In this document: positions 32,959 through 41,686 of the stretch, one piece after another
How the letters are laid out: the number at the start of each line of letters is the position of its first letter
Numbering within the stretch: the stretch's first letter is position 1
DNA from: Phycisphaerales bacterium
GTDB lineage: Bacteria; Planctomycetota; Phycisphaerae; Phycisphaerales; UBA1924
Direction of reading: 5' to 3'
Length of the DNA stretch: 51,619 nt
Assembly (NCBI GenBank): GCA_013360695.1
Contig: JABWBC010000008.1
Span: 1-51,619, forward strand
Made by a program: the position numbers and the translations under genes
Notes under the pieces: model-generated
What the model was told of the DNA's origin: nothing
Database searches by the model: none
The model's input: only the letters and a program-made list of their open reading frames with translations

Positions 32959-34056
32959 TCAGGATCGGGGGCCGCGCTCGCGCCGGCCCGGGCGGACGAT
33001 CTCCTCTATCAATCCGTCGGCGGAGCGGTCCTGGTTTCGAAAGCGTTCGGCCTCCCCGGCCTGCATCGAATAACCACGTCCGCCGATGCGGCGCTCGGCC
33101 ACCCGGCGAACCCATTCCCGGCCGGCCTTTTCGAGCTCGCTCCCCAGCGACGCGACGGGTTCGGCAAATCGGGGTGGCGTGTCCGAAAGTCCGAGGAGGT
33201 CCTGGAGCACGAGCACCTGGCCGTGGCAGGCGGTGCCTGCGCCGATGCCGATGAGCGGGAGGCTTGTGCGCTGCATGATTGCGCCGGCGACCTCATCGGG
33301 AACCGCTTCGACCAGGAGCATCACGCACCCGGCCTGTTCGAGCGCAACCGCGTCGTCAACGACCTTTTCCAGTTCGCGCACGGTGCGCCCCGCGGCGACG
33401 TATCCGCCTGCGACCGCAACCTGCTGCGGACGACAGCCGACATGACCGCAGAGCGGAATGCCAGCGCGGGCCATTGCTGCGATTCGCGGCGCTTCGGCGC
33501 TCGTCGCTTCGACCTTCACGATGTCGGCCATTCCCTCGACAACAAATCGCCCGGCGTTGCGGATCGCGTCGCCCTCGCTGATGTGATAGCTGAGGAAAGG
33601 CATATCACCCATGACGAGCGTGCGCGGCGCGCCCCGTTTGACGGCGGCGGTCAGCGCGATGAGCACATCGAGCGGCATGTCGAGCGTTCGCTTGAATCCC
33701 AGGATCACCTCGGCCGCGGTGTCGCCCACGAGCAGGATGGGGACGCCGGCCCGCTCGAGCCAGCGCGCGGTGGTCGCGTCGTAGCAGGTGAGGCAAGCGA
33801 ACGGCACGTTCTCGTCCACCATCTTGCGGATGGTGCGAAGGGTGACGGGCGCGGCGGGCGTCACCGATGGCATTGCGAGCGAGGCTTGGGACGTGCTCAG
33901 TGCAGCTGGTGCCGGCGCGGCGTTGGAGGCGGCAGTGGGATTTGAACCGCGTTGCACGCCCTGATTGCTGGCTGGCGCGATCGGGGACGCGCTCGGCGCG
34001 CGGCGGTCCTTCTTCCCCTGCGACTTGCCCGGGCCGTTCTCGCGTGGCTTCTTCAC
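32959..34056 (-). CDS. panB: 3-methyl-2-oxobutanoate hydroxymethyltransferase
   Basis: 365 residues if it starts at the GTG at 34056; an ATG at 33873 would remove a 61-residue extension rich in Ser, Pro, Ala, Lys and Gly that has no counterpart in usual PanB. The TIM barrel is typical: ACLTCYDATTARWLERAGV, the metal site ILLVGDTAAEVILGF, GDMPFLSYH, the Glu of MLLVEAVPDEVA, and LIGIGAGTACHGQVLVLQDL. It makes ketopantoate for pantothenate and coenzyme A. No panC or panD is in the window. Neither candidate start has a strong ribosome-binding site, so the N-terminus is uncertain. Confidence 0.9.
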   Translation of the reverse strand: MKKPRENGPGKSQGKKDRRAPSASPIAPASNQGVQRGSNPTAASNAAPAPAALSTSQASLAMPSVTPAAPVTLRTIRKMVDENVPFACLTCYDATTARWLERAGVPILLVGDTAAEVILGFKRTLDMPLDVLIALTAAVKRGAPRTLVMGDMPFLSYHISEGDAIRNAGRFVVEGMADIVKVEATSAEAPRIAAMARAGIPLCGHVGCRPQQVAVAGGYVAAGRTVRELEKVVDDAVALEQAGCVMLLVEAVPDEVAGAIMQRTSLPLIGIGAGTACHGQVLVLQDLLGLSDTPPRFAEPVASLGSELEKAGREWVRRVAERRIGGRGYSMQAGEAERFRNQDRSADGLIEEIVRPGRRERGPRS

Positions 34057-34079
34057 GGAGTGAATCGTAGGCGGACGCT

Positions 34080-35081
34080 CTACCGCCCCATTTCGCGGCG
34101 GACTTGCGTCAAAAGTCGATCCCAATCGATAGCCGGGCCTGGGTCGGCCTTGTTCTCCTGCACGTGGAAATGCCCGAGCACGCCGTGGAAGGAGGCGAAT
34201 TCGTCGGGCTTGAGAGTTCGAGAGAGGACTTGCTCGGCGTCGTCGCGAGGGGCGTCGGGGCGCAGCTTCGGAAACGTCTGGCACAACGCCGCGGTGAGTT
34301 TGGCGAGCGACTCATACTGCTGCGGCGTGAGGTCGTACATGACCAGCGTCTGCCCATTGATCGGGCCCGCGATGCGATCGGGCCGCGCGGGGCGGGCAAC
34401 GAAGCCGGGCGTTCGGATTCCGCCGTCGCCCAGCGAATCGGGGAGCGTGACGCGCGTGTCGCCGGCGTCCGTTGCGTACCAGCGATCGAGGATGGCGGCC
34501 TTGTCGGGCGGGTATGCGCCGATGTTCGCGATTTCGATCCCGATCGAGCGGTCGTTGGCGATGGTCGCGTGCCAGGCGCGTTCCTTCACGTCGAGGCACT
34601 GGTAGATCGTGCCGTCGAGATCGAGGAGGAAGTGGACGGAAAGGCCGCGTTGGTCCTGAAGGACGCGGAAGCAGGTGCGGCTGGTGCCACAGACGTCGTA
34701 ATGGAGGACGAATTGATCGACGACATCGCGCAGCTGGTCGAGGCTCCAGCCGCCGCCGCGGACTTGGTCGACAAGCGGCGGAGACAGGCCGGGAGCGCGG
34801 ATGCCGTAGCGGTTGGGGGTTTCAAGGCCGCCCTTGGAATGCTCCCAGTCGGATTGATCGAGCGGCGCGAAGCGTTTCTCGACGCGATAGGCGTCGTAGC
34901 CGCCGGGATCGGTCCAGAGCACGACGGGCGCGCCGGTGTGAACGAGCGTGCCGCAGACCATGATCTCATCGCCGCGTCGTTGGGCGACGTCGCCCGGTCT
35001 GGGCGCTGACGCGCACGCCGAAAGCGTCGAGATCGCGAACGCGAGCAACGAAAGAGCGAGGATGAGCTTTGTGATTGACAT
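34080..35081 (-). CDS. Lipoprotein N-acetylmuramoyl-L-alanine amidase (Amidase_2/PGRP fold)
   Basis: 333 residues from the ATG at 35081. The signal peptide ends in a lipobox, AISTLSACAS, so it should be a membrane-anchored lipoprotein. The Amidase_2 zinc ligands are visible: His in FVLHYDVCG, His in RAWHATIANDRSIGIEIAN, and the closing histidines and Asp in GVLGHFHVQENKADPGPAID. It should cleave the bond between MurNAc and the stem peptide, for wall turnover or remodelling. It lies in a likely operon with UPF0316, panB and the Deg protease. Confidence 0.87.
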   Translation of the reverse strand: MSITKLILALSLLAFAISTLSACASAPRPGDVAQRRGDEIMVCGTLVHTGAPVVLWTDPGGYDAYRVEKRFAPLDQSDWEHSKGGLETPNRYGIRAPGLSPPLVDQVRGGGWSLDQLRDVVDQFVLHYDVCGTSRTCFRVLQDQRGLSVHFLLDLDGTIYQCLDVKERAWHATIANDRSIGIEIANIGAYPPDKAAILDRWYATDAGDTRVTLPDSLGDGGIRTPGFVARPARPDRIAGPINGQTLVMYDLTPQQYESLAKLTAALCQTFPKLRPDAPRDDAEQVLSRTLKPDEFASFHGVLGHFHVQENKADPGPAIDWDRLLTQVRREMGR

Positions 35082-35108
35082 CGGGTGATCGGGCGTGCGA
35101 AACGTGTG

Positions 35109-35660
35109 CTATCGCTCGGTTTTTTCGGAGCGTTCGCTGGAGTGCTTGTGCATCACGCCGCCAACGGGGTGGTCCATCCGCTCGACGGTGACGAAGGAAT
35201 CTGGCGCGATGCGGACGACGAGTTCGCGGAGCTGTCGGAGCGACTTGCGCCGGATGACGATGAAGGACTCGGTGACCGGGCCGTCGCGGCCGACGCCGTC
35301 GAAGCGGGTCACGCCGTAGCCGTGCTCGCGGAGGACGCCGGCGACGTCCATGTCGCGCGACGTGCTGATGACTCGGACCAGGCGGAAGCCCATGGCCAGG
35401 CGATCCTCGATCGACATTCCGACGAAGACGCCGGTGCCAAAGCCCGCGGCATATCCCAGGACGGCCCAGGGATTCGGCAGGTACTTGAGCACTCCCCCCA
35501 CCGCAAGCACCCAGATCGTGACTTCAAGAGCGCCGAGGATGGCCGAGCCGAGGCGGCTGCCGTTGATCATCATGATCGTTCGGACGGTGCCGATCGACAC
35601 ATCGCCGACCCGGGCGGCGAAGATCACCAGCGGGATGTACCAGGGCATGAGGTCGGGCAT
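35109..35660 (-). CDS. UPF0316 / DUF2179 membrane protein
   Basis: 183 residues from the ATG at 35660. Three hydrophobic segments lie in the N-terminal half (near PWYIPLVIFAARVGDVSIGT, LGALEVTIWVLAVGGVL, and AVLGYAAGFGTGVFVGM). A soluble DUF2179 domain follows (VRVISTSRDMDVAGVLREHG, then VTESFIVIRRKSLRQL). The family is widespread in bacteria; relatives with DUF2179 are inner-membrane proteins of unknown function. It is the first gene of a minus-strand run. Confidence 0.82.
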   Translation of the reverse strand: MPDLMPWYIPLVIFAARVGDVSIGTVRTIMMINGSRLGSAILGALEVTIWVLAVGGVLKYLPNPWAVLGYAAGFGTGVFVGMSIEDRLAMGFRLVRVISTSRDMDVAGVLREHGYGVTRFDGVGRDGPVTESFIVIRRKSLRQLRELVVRIAPDSFVTVERMDHPVGGVMHKHSSERSEKTER

Positions 35661-36051
35661 GGCGGCGTATGTTTGTGGCGCGGTCGGGAACTTGTGCGGG
35701 CGATGGTAGCCGGATGGAGCGGGCGGTTCGGGTTTGGGAGGGCGGCGGGCCTCAACTCAGGCGCCAGAGGGTGCGGGCAGAATGGGGCTGCTTGACCTGA
35801 AATCGGGGGCCGCGTGGGAACCCCGGGCGGGGCTGGGCGAATGACCATTGGAACCGCGGGGTGGTGCGGACGTGGCGCGGGCTGGACCGGCGAGGGGATG
35901 GGAGTAGACTCTTGTCCCCTGCGGCGTGCCGCCGGGGCTGATTTGGAAGCAAGGCCGAGGGCTGGCGGGCGGCGATGCCCCCGCACTCCACGCGAGCGAC
36001 CCTTGTCGGGCGCGTCGCGGCGGCGACAGACACAGGAAAAGGACGGGCAAC
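35661..36051. other. 391-bp divergent gap between UPF0316 and DUF3467 genes
   Basis: GC-rich, with no supported gene. A TAGACT hexamer at 35905-35910 could be a -10 for the DUF3467 gene, but no good -35 is seen. A short palindrome GCGGC-GT-GCCGC follows within 20 bp. The real ribosome-binding site of the DUF3467 gene (GGAAAAGGA) is at the end of the stretch. Confidence 0.5.
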
Positions 36052-36387
36052 ATGAGCGACAACGCCGGTGACAACAAGGAATCTCGTCAGATCGCGCTCC
36101 GCATCGACGAATCCAAGATGGACACGACCTATGCCAACACCATCCGCACGTCGACGACGCCGGACGAGGTGGTGCTGGACTTCGGCATGAACCTGCCGAT
36201 GCAGGGCCCGAACAACGAGCCCGCCATCCTGTTCTCCGTGACCAGCCGCGTCATCATGAACTGGCAGGGCGCCAAGCGCCTGGCGATCAGCCTGGGCCAG
36301 ATGATCCGCGCCTACGAAGAGCGCAACGGCGAGATCAACCTGAATCAGGCTCAGCGCCCCACGGGCGGCCCGCGCCTCTCCAACTGA
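36052..36387 (+). CDS. DUF3467 domain protein
   Basis: A 111-residue soluble protein from the ATG at 36052, with GGAAAAGGA upstream. The core reads IDESKMDTTYANTIRTSTTP, then EVVLDFGMN, then FSVTSRVIMNWQGAKRLAIS, the standard DUF3467 signature. Members are small cytoplasmic proteins common in planctomycetes and other phyla; no biochemical role is known to me. It stands alone, with its own strong terminator 65 nt downstream and apparently its own promoter. Confidence 0.88.
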   Translation: MSDNAGDNKESRQIALRIDESKMDTTYANTIRTSTTPDEVVLDFGMNLPMQGPNNEPAILFSVTSRVIMNWQGAKRLAISLGQMIRAYEERNGEINLNQAQRPTGGPRLSN

Positions 36388-36451
36388 GGCCACGCTCCGC
36401 GACTGGCCATGGTCGCGCCGCCACCGGGCGCGATCGACGCACGAGCTTGAC

Positions 36452-36486
36452 GCACGGCGGGAGTCCTCCCGCCGTGCTTTCGTTTT
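36452..36486 (+). terminator. Strong rho-independent terminator after DUF3467
   Basis: GCACGGCGGGAG (36452-36463) pairs perfectly with CTCCCGCCGTGC (36466-36477), 12 bp, followed by TTTCGTTTT. It insulates the arg operon from upstream transcription. Confidence 0.88.
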
Positions 36487-36793
36487 GGTGAGGGCTCCGT
36501 GCAGCATGTCCGGGCGAAGGCGTTAGGGCAACGGGCAATTGGAACCTCTGAACAACTCGAACCCTGGAGCAAAGGGCTCGCTTCTTGGCCCAGAGAGCCC
36601 GCCCCGGAGAGGCTGGCCCCCAGGCGCGCAGAGGATTCGATTGGCAATCGGCAATGGGCGGCACGAAAGAGACCAAGAAAACCTAAACCGCGCCGATCGC
36701 ACACACCAGGACTTCGGTGGAGGGGTCTGGATCGGCTTCGGCCGTTCCCGCTGCCAAATCCCGTTTTCCGTTCCCACCCCCCGATACGGTTCA
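36487..36793. other. 307-bp gap before argR with short GGCAAN repeats
   Basis: No gene supported. Two pairs of 7-bp units are visible: GGGCAAC-GGGCAAT at 36526-36539 and GGCAATC-GGCAATG at 36643-36656. They resemble the repeats near 461 and 3655. Confidence 0.5.
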
Positions 36794-36821
36794 TTGACTT
36801 TTTATTCATGCCATGCATAAT
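36794..36821 (+). promoter_or_regulatory. argR promoter with embedded ARG-box-like palindrome, leaderless geometry
   Basis: -35 TTGACT (36794-36799), 16-bp spacer, -10 CATAAT (36816-36821), then 6 nt to the argR ATG at 36828. The transcription start would fall on the ATG itself. Between the two boxes, TTATTCAT-GCC-ATGCATAA (36802-36820) is an 8-bp inverted repeat with one mismatch, close to the ATTCAT half of known ARG boxes. ArgR bound there would block its own promoter and that of argCB. Confidence 0.65.
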
Positions 36822-36827
36822 CATGCC

Positions 36828-37298
36828 ATGAGCGACAAGCTCCGCCGACATCTCGTCGTCCGACGCCTGCTGCAGCGCGGCGGCGTGGCGAGCCAGGACG
36901 AGCTCCAGCGTTTGCTCCACGATCACGGCATCGAGGTCACACAGGCGACCCTCTCTCGCGATCTCCGCGAACTGGGCGTCCTCAAGGGGCCCGGCGGGTA
37001 TGTGCTCCCCGACTCCGGCACGCCCAGCCCGGTCGAGACGGGCGCGGCCACCCTTGTGCTCCGCTCGTACCTGCGAGATGCCATCCCCGCCGGAACGCTC
37101 GTTGTCGCCAAGACCGGGCCCGGGCAGGCGCCGGCACTGGCGCTCGAACTCGACCGCGGCACCTGGCCCGCAATCGTTGGCACCATCGCGGGCGACGACA
37201 CGGTCTTCATCGCAACCGAATCCAATGCGACCGCACGGGCGCTCGCGTCGACCCTGAAGGTCGGCACACACCGCCAGAGCAAGCGAGGACGCGCATGA
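36828..37298 (+). CDS. argR: Arginine repressor
   Basis: 156 residues from the ATG at 36828, the length usual for ArgR. The N-terminal winged helix contains VASQDELQRLLHDHGIEVTQ and ATLSRDLRELGVLK, the classic S-R-D-x-x-E-L signature. The C-terminal domain, which binds arginine and forms the hexamer, has GTIAGDDTVFIA. It represses arginine biosynthesis when arginine is plentiful. The stop overlaps the argC start by 4 nt. There is no ribosome-binding site before the ATG, and the -10 box lies just 6 nt upstream, consistent with a leaderless message. Placing argR first lets it repress itself and argC-argB from one promoter. Confidence 0.95.
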   Translation: MSDKLRRHLVVRRLLQRGGVASQDELQRLLHDHGIEVTQATLSRDLRELGVLKGPGGYVLPDSGTPSPVETGAATLVLRSYLRDAIPAGTLVVAKTGPGQAPALALELDRGTWPAIVGTIAGDDTVFIATESNATARALASTLKVGTHRQSKRGRA

Positions 37299-38353
37299 AC
37301 GCACGCATCGTCATCGTCGGGGCCGGCGGGTACAGCGGCGCGGAACTGGCCGAGATTCTGCTCGGGCATCCCTCGGCGACCGTCGTCGCGCTGGCCGCGT
37401 CCTCGCGGCGCGAGAAGGGCGACGCGACCGCGTCTCGCTTCGACGAGTTGTTCCCGCGATTCCGCGGGCGGCTGGAACTTCCCGTGGTCGCAGCCGACGC
37501 ACCAAAGATTCGCGAGATGAAGCCGGACTGCGTGTTTCTCGCCACGCCGCACGAAGCCAGCCTGGAACTCGCGGCGGCGCTGCGCGACGTGCTGGTGATC
37601 GATCTTTCCGCGGCGTTCCGCTTGAAGGACGCGTCGCAGTACCCCGTGTTCTATGGCTTTGAGCACACGGAGGGATCGCTGCTCTCGCAGGCGGTGTACG
37701 GCCTGCCCGAGCTCTTTCGTGACCAGATCCGCGGCGCGAGCCTGATCGCGGCGCCGGGGTGCTACCCCACCAGCGCGATCCTGCCGCTGGCTCCGCTCGC
37801 CGGCGCGGGGGCCGTCCGTCCGGGCACGCGCCCGATCGTCGACTCGATCAGCGGTGTGAGCGGCGCGGGGCGCGGGCTCTCGCAGAAATCACTCTTCTGC
37901 GAGGTCAGCCTGCAGGCGTACAACGTGTTCAAGCACCGGCATCAGCCTGAGATCGACGCCTACGCGGGGTGCGAGACGATCTTTACGCCGCACTTGGGCG
38001 CGTTCGATCGCGGCATTCTCTCGACGATTCACGTCGAGTTGTCGCCCGGCTGGAACGCGGATCGCGTCGAGAAGTCGCTGCGGGAGGCGTACGGACGCGA
38101 GTCGTTCGTTCGCCTGTGCGGCGCGGGAGTCTGGCCGTCGGTCGCCGACGTTCGTCGCACGAACTTCTGCGACATCGGCTGGGCGGTCGACGAGAGGAGG
38201 TCGCATCTCATTATCGGCTCGGCGATCGACAACCTGACCAAGGGCGCCGCCGGTCAGGCGGTCCAGTGCATGAATATTCGCCTCGGGTTCCCCGAAGGCG
38301 CGGGGCTTGGCGACACCCGGGTCGGCATTGAGTCGCGGAGAGAGACGCGATGA
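37295..38353 (+). CDS. argC: N-acetyl-gamma-glutamyl-phosphate reductase
   Basis: 352 residues from the ATG at 37295 (ATGA overlap with argR). The NADP-binding motif is IVIVGAGGYSGAELAEIL, and the catalytic Cys is in IAAPGCYPTSAIL. KHRHQPEI and the late HVELSPGWN region match ArgC. It reduces N-acetylglutamyl phosphate to the semialdehyde, the third step of arginine synthesis. It is followed by argB with another 4-nt overlap, so reductase and kinase are made together. The aminotransferase argD and argJ or argA are not in the window. Confidence 0.95.
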   Translation: MNARIVIVGAGGYSGAELAEILLGHPSATVVALAASSRREKGDATASRFDELFPRFRGRLELPVVAADAPKIREMKPDCVFLATPHEASLELAAALRDVLVIDLSAAFRLKDASQYPVFYGFEHTEGSLLSQAVYGLPELFRDQIRGASLIAAPGCYPTSAILPLAPLAGAGAVRPGTRPIVDSISGVSGAGRGLSQKSLFCEVSLQAYNVFKHRHQPEIDAYAGCETIFTPHLGAFDRGILSTIHVELSPGWNADRVEKSLREAYGRESFVRLCGAGVWPSVADVRRTNFCDIGWAVDERRSHLIIGSAIDNLTKGAAGQAVQCMNIRLGFPEGAGLGDTRVGIESRRETR

Positions 38354-39159
38354 ACGACGGCCCACTGGTTGTGAAGGTTGGCGGCGCCGGTGTGGACGAT
38401 CCCGCGTCCGGCTCGGCGCTGTGGCGCGCCATCATCGACGCGCACCACGCGCTGGAGGGCAAGCTGGTGCTTGTCCACGGCGGCGGTCGCGCCGTTGATG
38501 AGCACCTGGCGCGGCTGGGCATGAAGACCGAGCGTGTGGAGGGACTGCGCGTCACGCCGTCCGAGCAGATGGGCGAAATCGCGGGCGTGCTCGCGGGGCG
38601 TGTGAACAAGGGCGTCGTCGGCGCGATCAACGCGATGAGCGCGGGGCTGGCCGTCGGCCTGTGCCTGGGCGATGGGGACCTCCTCCGCACGGAGAAGAAG
38701 ACGCTCGCGAGCGGCGCGGATTTGGGGCAAGTCGGAACGCCGCTGGCGACCGGGCCCCAAGATGGGCTGCTGTCGCTCCTTATGCGGAACAACTTGCTCG
38801 CGGTGGTTTCGTCGATCGGGATCGGCTTCGACGCCGGGCTTCTCAATGTAAACGCGGACGACGCGGCGGCGGGGATCGCGCAGCGATACAAGGCCCGCGC
38901 ACTCGTGCTGCTCACCGACGTGCCGGGAGTGCTTGACGAGCATGAGTCGCTGGTCGAGAAACTCGACGCGGCCGGAATCGAATCAATGATCGCACGCGGC
39001 GTGATCCACGGCGGGATGGTGCCGAAGGTCAAGGCCGCGCTGTCGACCGCCAGCCTCGCGGGATGCCCGGTCGTGATCGCCTCGTGGGCCGATCCCTCGG
39101 CCATCGTCCGCATCGCCCGCGGCCAGGGCGGCGGGACCCGTATCGTTTCCGGGGCGTGA
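38350..39159 (+). CDS. argB: Acetylglutamate kinase
   Basis: 269 residues, ATG at 38350 overlapping the argC stop (ATGA). Amino-acid kinase fold: LVVKVGGAG at the N-terminus, LVLVHGGGRAVDEHLARLG (the GGG loop), the acetylglutamate-binding LNVNADDAAAGIA and the C-terminal VIHGGMVPKVKAAL with its catalytic lysine. It phosphorylates N-acetylglutamate, the usual control point of the pathway. The N-terminal helix typical of arginine-inhibited hexameric forms is not evident, so feedback inhibition is uncertain. argF starts 22 nt later. Confidence 0.93.
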   Translation: MNDGPLVVKVGGAGVDDPASGSALWRAIIDAHHALEGKLVLVHGGGRAVDEHLARLGMKTERVEGLRVTPSEQMGEIAGVLAGRVNKGVVGAINAMSAGLAVGLCLGDGDLLRTEKKTLASGADLGQVGTPLATGPQDGLLSLLMRNNLLAVVSSIGIGFDAGLLNVNADDAAAGIAQRYKARALVLLTDVPGVLDEHESLVEKLDAAGIESMIARGVIHGGMVPKVKAALSTASLAGCPVVIASWADPSAIVRIARGQGGGTRIVSGA

Positions 39160-39181
39160 CGCCCTTTGGAGCTTCTGAACC

Positions 39182-40255
39182 ATGCCAAAGTCGGCAGCAC
39201 ACGTCAGCACCAAGGCGAGCGGCAGATCGGCCAAGCCCGCCAAATCCGGCACGGGCGACAAGGGCAAGACGCCTCGGGCGCGCGAGGCCGCTTCGCACGC
39301 GGGCACGCACTCGGCGTCGCTCGCGTCCGGGAGCGATCTTCTCACGCTCTCGCATCTATCGCGGGGCACGATCGAGGACCTCTTCGCACTCACTCGCGAG
39401 ATCAAACGCGATATCCGCCCATTCCGCCACGCGCTTGACGGCAAAGCGATCGTCATGCTCTTTGAGAAGCCGTCGCTCCGCACTCGGGTGTCGTTCGAGG
39501 TCGGGATCAACAAGCTGGGCGGCACCGCGATCTACATGGACCACGGCAAGCAGCGCCTCGGCGAGCGTGAGAGCGTGAAGGACTACGCCCTAAACCTCGA
39601 GCGCTGGGTCGAGTGCATCGTCGCCCGCGTGTATCTGCAGACCGTGCTGGAAGAGATGGCCGACGCGTCGCGCGTGCCGGTGATCAACGCGCTCTCGGAT
39701 CGGTTCCATCCGTGCCAGGCGCTGGCGGACATGTTCACGCTCTTGGAGCAGTTCGGAACGCTCCGCGATCGGCGCGTCGCGTACATCGGCGACGGCAACA
39801 ACGTGTGCAATTCGCTCATGCACGCCGCGACGATACTTGGCGTCGGGATGGTCGTCGTCACGCCCGAGGGATTCGAGCCTCCCGCGAGCGTGATCGACGA
39901 CTGCGAGCGTTTGGCCGCGGTCTCGGGCTCGGAGCTTGTCATCACGAGCGATCGCCAGAAGCTGCACGGGTGCGACGCGGTGTACACCGACGTGTGGCTG
40001 TCGATGGGGCAGGGCGCGGGCGCCGCGGACGAGGCCGCCAAACGCCGCGCGAAGTTTGAGCCCTACCGCGTCACGCCCGAGCTGATGGCGCTGGCGCGCA
40101 AGAACGCGAGGTTCATGCACTGCCTGCCGGCGCACCGGGGCGAGGAGGTCGTGGACGAGGTGATCGACTCGCGTGTATCGATCGTCTATGACCAGGCCGA
40201 GAATCGCATGCACGCCCAGAACGCGCTGCTCGTGAAACTGCTCGGGAGCCAATGA
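39182..40255 (+). CDS. argF: Ornithine carbamoyltransferase with N-terminal extension
   Basis: 357 residues, about 50 longer than usual. Residues 1-51 form a Lys/Ser/Ala-rich extension with no start codon inside it. The enzyme proper then begins LLTLSHLSRGTIEDLF. The carbamoyl-phosphate loop is EKPSLRTRVSFE, as in some other OTCases; the ornithine side is DVWLSMGQ, and the active-site Cys is in FMHCLPAHRGEEV. It joins carbamoyl phosphate and ornithine to citrulline. GGAGC lies before the ATG. It is followed by a 132-bp gap and argG. The extension resembles that of PanB in composition, so such low-complexity ends may be a trait of this genome. Confidence 0.92.
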   Translation: MPKSAAHVSTKASGRSAKPAKSGTGDKGKTPRAREAASHAGTHSASLASGSDLLTLSHLSRGTIEDLFALTREIKRDIRPFRHALDGKAIVMLFEKPSLRTRVSFEVGINKLGGTAIYMDHGKQRLGERESVKDYALNLERWVECIVARVYLQTVLEEMADASRVPVINALSDRFHPCQALADMFTLLEQFGTLRDRRVAYIGDGNNVCNSLMHAATILGVGMVVVTPEGFEPPASVIDDCERLAAVSGSELVITSDRQKLHGCDAVYTDVWLSMGQGAGAADEAAKRRAKFEPYRVTPELMALARKNARFMHCLPAHRGEEVVDEVIDSRVSIVYDQAENRMHAQNALLVKLLGSQ

Positions 40256-40387
40256 TCAATCGAGTTGTACGCCCCGACCGCATGCCGGCGCGGGCAGACT
40301 GAAGCCACGCCGCCCGCGTCGTGCGAGTGCGGCCTCACAACCCGCCAACCCACCCGCAAGGGTGATTGAAAGAAAGAGAGAATCGAC

Positions 40388-41608
40388 ATGGCAAAGAAGC
40401 GGATTGCGCTCGCGTATTCGGGCGGACTTGACACCTCGTGCATTGTGCCCTGGCTCCGCGAAAACGTCGAAAACGCCGAGGTCGTCTGCGTTGTGGGCGA
40501 TGTCGGCCAGGGCGCCGACGAGCTGACGGGCGTGGAGAAGAAGGCCAAGGACTCGGGCGCGGCCGAATGCCACGTTGTCGATCTCCGCAAGGAGTTCGTC
40601 GATGAATTCGTCATGCCGACCGTCATGACCGGCGGTGTATACGAAGGGCGCTACCTGCTCGGCACCGCGATGGCGCGTCCGGTGCTCGCGCGGGCCCAGG
40701 TCAACGTCGCGCGGAAGACCGGCTGCACCGCGCTCTCGCACGGCTGCACGGGCAAGGGCAACGACCAGGTCCGCTTCGAGTCGGCCTACGCCGCCCTCGC
40801 GCCGGAGATGGAGCTCATCATCCCCTGGCGTGATTCGCGCTGGAATCTCTCTGGGCGGCTTGCGATGCTCGACTATCTCAAGCAGCGGAACGTCCCCACC
40901 ACCGCCAGCGCGACCAAGATCTACTCGCGCGACCGCAATCTCTGGCACATCAGCCACGAGGGCGGCGCGATCGAGGATCCGTGGAATGCGCCGCCCGAGG
41001 ACGCGTGGATGCTGACGACCGAGCCCTCCAAGGCGCCGGACAAGCCCGAGGATGTCACGCTCGCCTTCGCCAAGGGGCGCCCCGTCGCGCTCAACGGCTC
41101 GAAGATCGAAGCCTGGCAGATCATCGAGAAGCTCAACGCCATCGCCGGGGCTCACGGCGTTGGTCGCGTTGACCTGGTTGAAAACCGTCGAGTCGGCATG
41201 AAGTCCCGCGGGCTCTATGAGACCCCGGGCGGAACGGTCGTCGTGGAGGCTCTCCGCGCGATCGAGGAACTGGTGCTCGACCGCGAGACCCGCCACTATC
41301 GCGAGCACCTCGGGCTCACCTTCGCGGAGCTCGTCTACGACGGCCGCTGGTTCACGCCCCTGCGCGAGGCGCTCTGGGCCTGCGGCGAGAAGATCGCCGA
41401 GCGGCTTGATGGCGAGATCGTGGTGCGCCTCTTCAAGGGCACCGCGACGGCCGTGAAGCGCAAGAGCCCCAACTCTCTGTACGCGGAAAAGATGGTCAGC
41501 TTCGAGGGCGAGGAGATTTACAGCCACAAGGACGCGGGCGGCTTCATCAAGCTGCTCTCGCTCCCCGAGCGAATCCGGGCCCTCAAGGCCCACGGCGGAG
41601 CGAAGTAG
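40388..41608 (+). CDS. argG: Argininosuccinate synthase
   Basis: 406 residues from the ATG at 40388, preceded by the purine-rich AAAGAAAGAGAG. The ATP pyrophosphatase loop is IALAYSGGLDTSCIVPWL; the citrulline/aspartate-binding part includes SHGCTGKGNDQVRFE, and the RSPNSLY-type motif appears as KRKSPNSLYAEKM. It condenses citrulline with aspartate using ATP. A separate promoter may exist in the 132-bp gap (TTGTAC at 40264 is the only hint). The next gene downstream starts 78 nt later and looks independently promoted. Confidence 0.95.
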   Translation: MAKKRIALAYSGGLDTSCIVPWLRENVENAEVVCVVGDVGQGADELTGVEKKAKDSGAAECHVVDLRKEFVDEFVMPTVMTGGVYEGRYLLGTAMARPVLARAQVNVARKTGCTALSHGCTGKGNDQVRFESAYAALAPEMELIIPWRDSRWNLSGRLAMLDYLKQRNVPTTASATKIYSRDRNLWHISHEGGAIEDPWNAPPEDAWMLTTEPSKAPDKPEDVTLAFAKGRPVALNGSKIEAWQIIEKLNAIAGAHGVGRVDLVENRRVGMKSRGLYETPGGTVVVEALRAIEELVLDRETRHYREHLGLTFAELVYDGRWFTPLREALWACGEKIAERLDGEIVVRLFKGTATAVKRKSPNSLYAEKMVSFEGEEIYSHKDAGGFIKLLSLPERIRALKAHGGAK

Positions 41609-41651
41609 CCGCAGCTTTCAGCCGATCCACATATCCAATACCCATCGGGGC

Positions 41652-41680
41652 GTGATCACCCGATCGCACCTTGGTATGCT
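41652..41680 (+). promoter_or_regulatory. Leaderless-type promoter of the L7/L12-like gene
   Basis: -35-like GTGATC (41652-41657), 17-bp spacer, -10 TATGCT (41675-41680), then exactly 6 nt to the ATG at 41687. No ribosome-binding site is seen. The -35 match is weak (3 of 6). Confidence 0.4.
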
Positions 41681-41686
41681 GCGCCG

